Of a stretch of 64,000 nt of DNA, positions 56,705 to 64,000 are shown one piece after another. Source of the stretch: Mauremys mutica (taxonomy: Eukaryota > Chordata > Testudines > Geoemydidae). The notes beneath the pieces were generated by a model that made no database searches, was not told where the DNA came from, and saw nothing but the letters and a program-made list of their open reading frames with translations. Numbering within the stretch: position 1 is the first letter of the stretch; each line of letters starts with the position of its first letter. A program made the position numbers and the translations under genes. The DNA lies in NCBI RefSeq assembly GCF_020497125.1, contig NC_059080.1, positions 71,034,618 to 71,098,617 on the forward strand. The letters run 5' to 3'.

Positions 56705-59700
56705 TTATCCCAGTTCGAGGAGCCAGTCAAAGAGGCTAGGTGTCCTCTCTCTGCTTTCCTCATGTAGCTTGCAGTATTGTACCAGCGCATGAAAGATATC
56801 ACCCACTTTCCAGGACTTCTGGTGAACTAACCGCATAACATCTAGAAACTAGATAAAATGGCACATTTAGGGTTTCATTCATTGTGTATTCTTAACCAGC
56901 TTTTGTTAAATAAACACATGCAAATAACTCTTCAGAGTATGATGACATTACTGAGCCCTGCTAGCGATCAGAACACCACTGATTCAGGCACTGCATGCAC
57001 ACAATAGCAGTGCAATATGCTGAGGGGTCTGTCTATAAAATATGGATCTGAAAGATGTCTACTTTTGGACATCTGGAACTTTGCATTTCATTTATGAAAG
57101 TCTATAATCTGTGAGAGCCAGATTCTGTTCTTAACGACACCAGTTAAATCAATAGCAATTCTGCTGAAATTAGTGAAGTTTATTCCTGTTTACAGCTATG
57201 GGAGATCTTTAACCCTGATAAATAATTACAACCTTCCATGATATTGACAGGCCATTATCAAAATCTTAGGTACTGTATCTTGTACAACCCTAGGGATCCA
57301 ACCTGAAGAGCTTAGATTTGAAGGAAAAATACTTTTCTCTTTCATTATCATAGTCCGTATTCTTGTTTGGTTACATTTCATTTATAGTCTTAAACAGCTG
57401 GAAAAAATCCTACATTGTATCCACTTTTGTGCTTTCCTATTTTAATAAAGGACTTCATAATGTCATGCATCTGGCCTATCTTTTTTCAGGCTTGGAAATG
57501 AAAATCAAAGCTTTTCATTTCCTTGAATTTCACAATCAATAACTAATTAGGCTCCTTTTTATACATCTTCCAGTTTTAAACCACACAAGAAAATATTGTG
57601 TATCTGTAGCTTGTGTAGCTGTTTGCTATTTACATACTGAGTCCCAAACTTTAATATGTATTTGAATTATGTGTAATAAGCACGTGATTTCCAAGAGCAG
57701 CTTTGTAGGCAGGATGTACTTCGTTATTCTCTAGTGCATTTTAGCAATTGAATTAACTGTTTGCAAAAGCACGAGTAAAGCTGACAGCTGCTTCTTAAAT
57801 AAGATGCAATTTGGACAGTTGCTGCTGAATGCATTTTAAATTATGTTTATGATTCCCAACTGCATATACTCAAGAAATACCAAACAATATCTCTGCTAGA
57901 TAAAATGATCTTCCCAGAGATATTATTTTAAAATGCCAAAATATTGACTGTAATATTTTTTCTTTCATTGATTTATTTAAATACCCTGATATTTTTGTAA
58001 ACCTGATGGCTGGATGGAACCTTTAATGCTGACCCTGGGAAAGGGACAGTTTTGGCAGTTATAAACTGTCTGAAATGGCATCCTGTGGTTCTCATTAAGG
58101 GGGAGTAAGCAAGCCCTTGGAATATGAAATATCCTCCATGTAGCTGAGGGCCCACAGTGCTGGAGGCCATTTGGAGCTTGCATGCTTTGAAGCTTTGGAA
58201 AAACACCGTAATGAAAATTGAAAAAGTTTAAAATCTGTCTCCTCCTCCATCTAAAGATAGTTATGCCTTCACAAATGTGGCTGGCAAAAGTGATGTTTAA
58301 TTAGTAGCTAAAGCCCCAGTCCAGGTAGGTACCCTTGCGGAAAGCTGATTGTTGCAATTAAACACTCATATTCAGAAGAGAGGCTGTTATGGATTTTATA
58401 AAACAATCTGGAAAGTCTTGAAAAAACCCTAATCATTGTGCAGAATAAAGAGGAAATGGAAGCTCTAGTCACTAGAGTGCACTTCCTTGTATATTTGAAA
58501 TCTGGGGGTCCAGGTCTTCACTGTGCTGCAGCTTCACTAGCACAAAGGGTCTATAAAGCCAATGGATCTACCCACAGGGGACGTTCTCTGAGTGTGTGGG
58601 GCTGTGGCAAAGGAGGTAAGCTCAGCACACAGCTGTGCTCCAACTCTTCCATCTGCAGGAATTGCTTCTTGGGTCTTTGGGCAACTAGCCATGAGCTCAG
58701 TCATGCCTGAGGTAGCTCTAATGTGTTGGGGCTGAAGCAGGCTGGCCCTGGAATAGGGGCAGTTCAGTGTTGGCGTAGAGCCACTATCGGGACCAATGCC
58801 AAGTGACGCACTGGTAAACAAGGTCCTCTTTCAGTTTTTGGAAGTGAAATTCACCTCAATGTATGGGATCCCTGAAGAGTCGTATGCACTACTCTGTCCC
58901 ATGTCAAATTCTGCTCCTATTGCCACTGACATCAGTGGGATCAGGATTTTCCCCAACTGGCTTAAGTGGGACCTAAGTGGAGACTAAGACCTTGCATGGT
59001 GCTTGTTAAACTCCATGTAACCACTTGGCACTGTCCAAGAACATCCTCATTAAGGGTCTTTTTTTTGTTAACTCTGTCCTGATTTCTGCAGCTGTCACTT
59101 TCATGCAATGGAATGGCTGACCTGAATAGGTGAATTCTGCTTCACTGGTGTATACTGTTCTCTATTTGAGGAGGTCTCATTTTAAGCTTATGCTCTAATA
59201 CACTTGTTAGTCTCTAAGGTGCCACAAGTACTCCTGTTCTTTTCATTTTAAGTGATTATTGTTTTGAGCTATATACAACAGCTGGGAAGAAATTTTGTTG
59301 TCATTACAAACTTTTGATTTATAGTTCAGAGGTTAAAGTACATTGATGTTATGCCCTACACGGTAAATACTACCTTTTCAATTCTGTTTTCCTGAGATCT
59401 CTGAAAATAGATGGTTCGTATTCCAAGTTCAGAAGCAGCTATCCACTGAAGAGTGGCTCGTAGCTCTGCATCTGGGCACTCTGGCTCCAGGTCAAAGTTT
59501 ATCACCAGTAGGTCTTTTTGACAATTGGCTGTTTCCACTGATAGTCCAGAAGTGCTTTCTGAAAAAGGAGTCACTATGCAATTATGTGTATTAACCTCAG
59601 AAGCCCTACATCAAGTCAAATTTCTCTGTCACAACTGATGCAATTCAACTCACCCTCCATGTTTTCTGGCTGTTCTTTAAGGAAAGCCTTTTCTTCTGCT

Positions 59701-62700
59701 AATTCACTTAGAAACAAAACAACAACAAAGCCTGTTAGTAATATAAGGAACAGTGTAAAGCATTGTTTCATTAGAGTTGAGGTTATGAATTTGTCTTATA
59801 ATGTAAAATTTTAATCTATAAAGTTGCAAAAATGATAAACAGTATGGGGAGAGATGTGAATCAGGGTACAAGCTACACAATGTTATTACCACAGTATGAC
59901 ATACTGCTTGCAGAGTGCCTTGTACATCACACTTAATGAAAATCAATATATTGTTACTGTTACCCATTGTGTAATCAGGATAAGAACTACAAGTCTTGTG
60001 ACGTGGCATGTACTACAATGTTCCCTCCATGCTGCATCTTTTTAAATCTTGCCTTCTTTTTAGACCTGTCCTAGCTGTATGTAACCACAATGAGCTAGTG
60101 TCTTCAGGAACTGTCATTTTTTTAGCATATCAGCTCTGTTTTGATAATTGGGTTATTTCAATATCTTCCAAACATGTCGAGGGGTCCGCATTTCATATAT
60201 ACCACTATGCTTTCCTGGTAGACAGCACGGGGAAAACTCCAGATTCAGTGTCACAGAACCCCGTGCTCCCCACCCTCCCTTTTGGAGGAGTATCTACATA
60301 TTGCAGAAGGCTGTACATCTGGTAATAAAGTTACAGCCACTTGATACTTGCAGTGATATTTGCAGAGGTATAGCATCCACTGTATAGATTTACATAGGAT
60401 CCCATCCTCTACTTATTCAAGGGAAATTGTGCATGGGTAGCATTTGGCTGGAAGAACTACTATTATCCCCCTCAAAAAGACTGCAAAATTCCAGTCTTAA
60501 ATGGAAAGTTACATGGAAGCAAGATCATAGACATTTTTTTTGTAGCCAGTGCCATATATGGGGGAAAGGTTAAAATGCCAGCGTTCACTGCATGGTTTAT
60601 CATGAGTGTGAGGCAGTTCCTTGGCATCGGTACACCGTTCATGAATCTACAATTAAAAATCTTCTTAGATCTTCTATTTCAATATCAAACTATTCTCTGT
60701 CCGATCCTTGCTCTTGTTGTTACAGATTGCCTTACTTTTCTTGCCTTTCCTGACCTCTGTCTTCACAGAATCTCAAGTTTCTTGGCTGGCATCTGGTAAA
60801 TTCACCAGTAGCTGGCTAGTGATTGAGAACACTTAATTCGACAGGCACTTCATATGTAAGTGAAAGGCGTCAGTTTGAAGTGTGTGTGGGCAGCAGTCAG
60901 CACTCCATGGTGTTGGCAGAAAGGTGTAAATGTTTTATTATGGCTATCATCCTCAGTCCACAGCTGAAACAGAATATTTACGATTCTACAGAAAGGTGAT
61001 TGGCCTGTCTGTATATAAAAAAGGTCAGAATCTTTGGATAGCAGGAGAAGCTAGATCCTCAGTGATCTAAAATGGATTGTGATCCATTAGTAGATTGTGA
61101 GGAGTTTCTGGAGCTCACAGTGACTTTGCAAAGTGCCTATCTTCTCTGCATGATGTACAGTATACTAATTTCTACAATTATACCACTGCATTCTACCACT
61201 TACCAGTAGGTTATACCATGTTTCAGGGTACCAGAATCTTTAGGCAGGTACTTGCACATCTCTTTATAACTTTATTGCTCTTGAGGAAGCTTGGTAGAAT
61301 CATGCCCAGAGACAGTGGATAAGGGGTGTCTTGGGCCAAATTATACATCTTCTTGTAAAGAAAGTTATGATTTCTTTTTCCTTGGCTTAAATGAATTGAC
61401 TCTGCTATCCTGATCTTAACTGCTATTAGGAGAAGCCTTTGAGAAAGTTATTTTTTGAGGAGTGTTCACATAGTGGGAAGTGGATAACTTAGTTAATTCC
61501 ATCTTTAAAGAAAGCACATGGTGGATATATATCCTTAAAGGTGCCCACCAGGAACAGCCTACCCATAAGCTAGTACTGTCACTCTGCATAAGGGTACCTG
61601 CATGTGCATTTATCTAAGACTAATGACCGCTTAAACAGCATCTTAGAAGCACTGATAAGCAGGTGTTTGGCACGTTTTGGATGATATAAATGATTTTCAG
61701 CTGAAATTGGAATAGTACTTCTAAATATTAGACTTCATTTTAGTAGCTACTTACTTAATCATAGGAGAAGAGGGCATGTTTTCCTGATAAATTTCCAGGT
61801 CCATAATGCCAAGACTGCTAGTGGTACTGCTGTTGCCATTGCTGACAAAGCAAAAGTTTAAATATTAGTGCCAATCTGCACTACCACAGATCCATACATT
61901 TTCTAATTAATGTGCAAAGAAAAGTGAATGTGATGTCCCCCTGGTATACAGAATTACTGCTCTAAACCCAGGTTACACAAAACCAGGGCATATTACTCCA
62001 GTCCTGCTCAATAAACGATTCCCACGAACAAGGATACTGACATGTTCAAAATAATTCTAGATGAGTCATGTATCCAGTGATACTCTGAACTGAAAAAAAA
62101 TAATGGACCCAATCTTGTTAATGGCTTATGCAGTGATATGTGAATTTTAGTCCAACATCTAACCTTTGTCAGAAAAACAAGCTGCATGAGTTTTTATACA
62201 GCATGACTATCAGGTAGTTAGAGATGTCTTGGGTATACCTGCGGAGATTCAAATACCTCTGAACATGGTGAGGTAAGGCAAGGGATCTGTCTGCCTGCCT
62301 CACTACTTACCTTCTAGGTAACTCCATACCCATAACACAGGCAGTTCTTTCAGTGCAGTAAATCACACCATCTGAACACTGCAGGAATCTGATGGAACTT
62401 ACAGGTATAATGGCAATCTGTCTTGTCTTGCTGGCCAGTATGAAATAGACTGAGATTTCAGCCAGGGCCAATGTTTTCAGTGGGATCAATAATATTTGGA
62501 AGCATTCTCTTCGGTTACATTGCAAGAATGACTCTTTCCATCTCAGGATGTTTGATAAGATAATGCCCTTTCACTGTATGACACCATCATAAATTAGATG
62601 ATCACTCTGTCTGCATAACTATGCAACCAAGATGTTGTGTATTTACTGACCCCAGTGCATATTAACACCAACAATGGATAATTTTTTATTCTATGGAGTT

Positions 62701-64000
62701 AGGGGTGAAATCGAACCAGTCTATTTCAATTAAAACTCCTATAGTATTTTTCTCACACCAAAATAGTGACTATGCAGTACCTCTTGCCATCAACTTTTAC
62801 AAAGTCAGAGTGTTAAGATTGGTGCACTGCATTGATTTCTCAGTGGGGAGAGCCACAAGGCACAATATATTAGCTTTCTCACATTTAAGAATTTGTTAAA
62901 GGCTGGGCCCATGTACGTAACGAGATGCACATTCACCCAACCTCATATACATAGCCCAGTTCAACATTCTTTCAACTAACCCAGCAGTGCTATATGACAT
63001 TCAGAGACACTCTGCTTCTCCCTGCCCCAATATAGTACTTTCCCCTTTGTCTTCACAATGCTGAGGAGAGTGATGTGGTTAACAGACAAAAATGTTAGCT
63101 TTACCTAAGAGTTCATGAGAAAATAGTAAGACTTTAAAGGGCTGAGGTCAGTCAGACTAACATAATTGTACATATACTCTAAGGGCCAGATGACTTTTTT
63201 GACAAGTCTGACCTGGAGAGGGATGCAGACTATGAGGCACTGTAGTGGCAATCCCAAGAAAAAAATATGCCAAGTCAGCCACAATTGCACCTGCTAACTC
63301 AGAAAAGGGCACACTGTAACAGACACTCTGTCATCCTTTAAGAATTTGCTCCCACTGTGCGGGTATAGAGGTGGCTGGGAACTCTAATGCTACCAGTGAT
63401 GCTGGCCTAGTCTAGACCCTCTACTCCCCGTAGCTACATCAAAGCTGTCCCTATCTACGGACTCTAGGGAAAGGAGAAACTTCCTGTGCTCCCATACAAG
63501 CCCAGTCACAAAATGGCTCTAATTTTTTACTCTGTGTTCATCCCAATCAACAGAGAGCTCTGGACAACATCCTAAAATGTAAATTACTCAAGAAGATGCC
63601 CGAATAAGCATGTTTGCAAGCAGCAGTAGATAAAACAATTAATAGTTTACAGTAATTAGTTTGTCAGGTGGTGCTTTCATTGTAGGGGCATGATGCAGTA
63701 GCTTGGGGTTGAGTAGTTCTTCCTGTGTAGGATTCTAGCTACTAATGTATACAAAGACCTGGCTAAGAACCAGAACACGCACTGCAAAACAAAAGACACA
63801 TTCTGTAGCTAGTTCTGTTTCTGTACATTCTGATTACACCTTGTGCATCTCTCACATTCCTGACACACAATCATCAAACCTTTAGCTTGGTGATTAGTCC
63901 ATATTGTACATCAAACACAAATAGAATGCAGATACCTCATGGACCTCTCACTGAGTTGCAAGTAGCTACTTGTATCATCAGGATTATCCTCATCATTAAC
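56705..64000 (-). CDS. SPHKAP: SPHKAP C-terminal exons (gene continues beyond the window)
   Basis: A-kinase anchoring protein (SPHK1 interactor, AKAP-domain containing) that binds PKA type I. Five coding exons on the - strand: 64000-63936 (partial), 61841-61755, 59706-59654, 59558-59374 and 56848-56705. All junctions are GT-AG and phases join. They encode, in order, LQLSERSM, then SNGNSSTTSSLGIMDLEIYQ and SSPMIN, then ELAEEKAFLKEQPENME, then KDLLVINFDLEPECPDAELR and TLQWIAASELGIRTIYF, and finally FLDVMRLVHQKSWKVGDIF to FDWLLELG and TAA. The NFDLEPECPDAELR block and the WLLELG end are characteristic of SPHKAP C-termini. Only about the last 144 residues are covered; the large central exon with the PKA-binding region lies to the right. 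The gene converges on DAW1. Confidence 0.93.
56849..59373. other. Last SPHKAP intron
   Basis: Non-coding. Contains a short PLE-type 3' fragment at 59184-59242; otherwise nothing recognised. Confidence 0.6.
59184..59242 (+). mobile_element. Short Penelope-type 3' end fragment
   Basis: 'aagcttatgctc' then 'cttgttagtctctaaggtgc' and 'cacaagtactcctgttcttt' match the 3' end of the element at 45453-46081, in opposite orientation. Confidence 0.7.
61842..63935. other. SPHKAP intron, nothing else recognised
   Basis: No exon or clear repeat between the two coding exons at 61841 and 63936. Confidence 0.5.

Noticed and set aside
59356..59580. SPHKAP frame as a stand-alone 72-aa gene starting at ATG
   Set aside because: The apparent ATG and the last residues lie in introns; acceptor (ttttcag before 59558) and donor (AAG/GTAGTA at 59374) show it is an internal exon.
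59654..59698. Shorter SPHKAP exon starting after TTAG at 59699
   Set aside because: It would leave the wrong phase after the exon ending ATG ATT AA at 61755. The acceptor CTAAG at 59707 joins in frame and gives the family sequence INEL.

Overview
The window is vertebrate nuclear DNA, most likely from a cryptodire turtle. Three things point there. The gene order (CCL20, then DAW1, then SPHKAP on the opposite strand) matches amniote microsynteny on human 2q36. The repeats include a tRNA-derived SINE with a CR1-like 3' tail, as in the cryptodire Cry I/pol III SINE family. There are also CR1 3' ends, many hAT-type MITEs and Penelope-like elements (PLEs). No database search was possible, so species and repeat-family names come from recognition.

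Layout. At 1-8.2 kb lie two tandem four-exon CC-chemokine genes (+), both CCL20-like: copy 1 at 20-1827 (100 aa) and copy 2 at 6062-7886 (98 aa). From 8.2 to 17.9 kb is repeat-rich intergenic DNA. From 17.9 to 18.5 kb is a CpG island with a perfect RFX X-box just upstream of DAW1. From 18.4 to 50.6 kb is the complete 13-exon DAW1 gene (+). All splice phases join, giving a 415-aa WD40 protein, the same length as I recall for human. Its introns carry most of the mobile elements. From 50.6 to 56.7 kb are the DAW1 3' UTR, intergenic DNA and the probable SPHKAP 3' UTR. From 56.7 to 64.0 kb are the last five coding exons of SPHKAP on the - strand; the rest of the gene lies beyond the right edge.

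The three genes are neighbours by ancestry, not a pathway. CCL20 recruits CCR6-positive lymphocytes and dendritic cells. DAW1 assists delivery or assembly of axonemal dyneins in motile cilia. SPHKAP anchors PKA type I.

The most interesting structure is in the repeats. Several PLE-derived loci carry a recurring hammerhead-ribozyme-like arrangement (C-C/U-GA-N-GA, a stem-loop, then GAAA). One is a nearly perfect 66-bp inverted repeat inside a 15-bp target-site duplication. Also notable are a perfect 42-bp palindrome in CCL20 copy 1, 120-bp direct repeats flanking DAW1 exon 10, and differences between the two CCL20 copies concentrated in the receptor-contacting N-loop and the 3' UTR.
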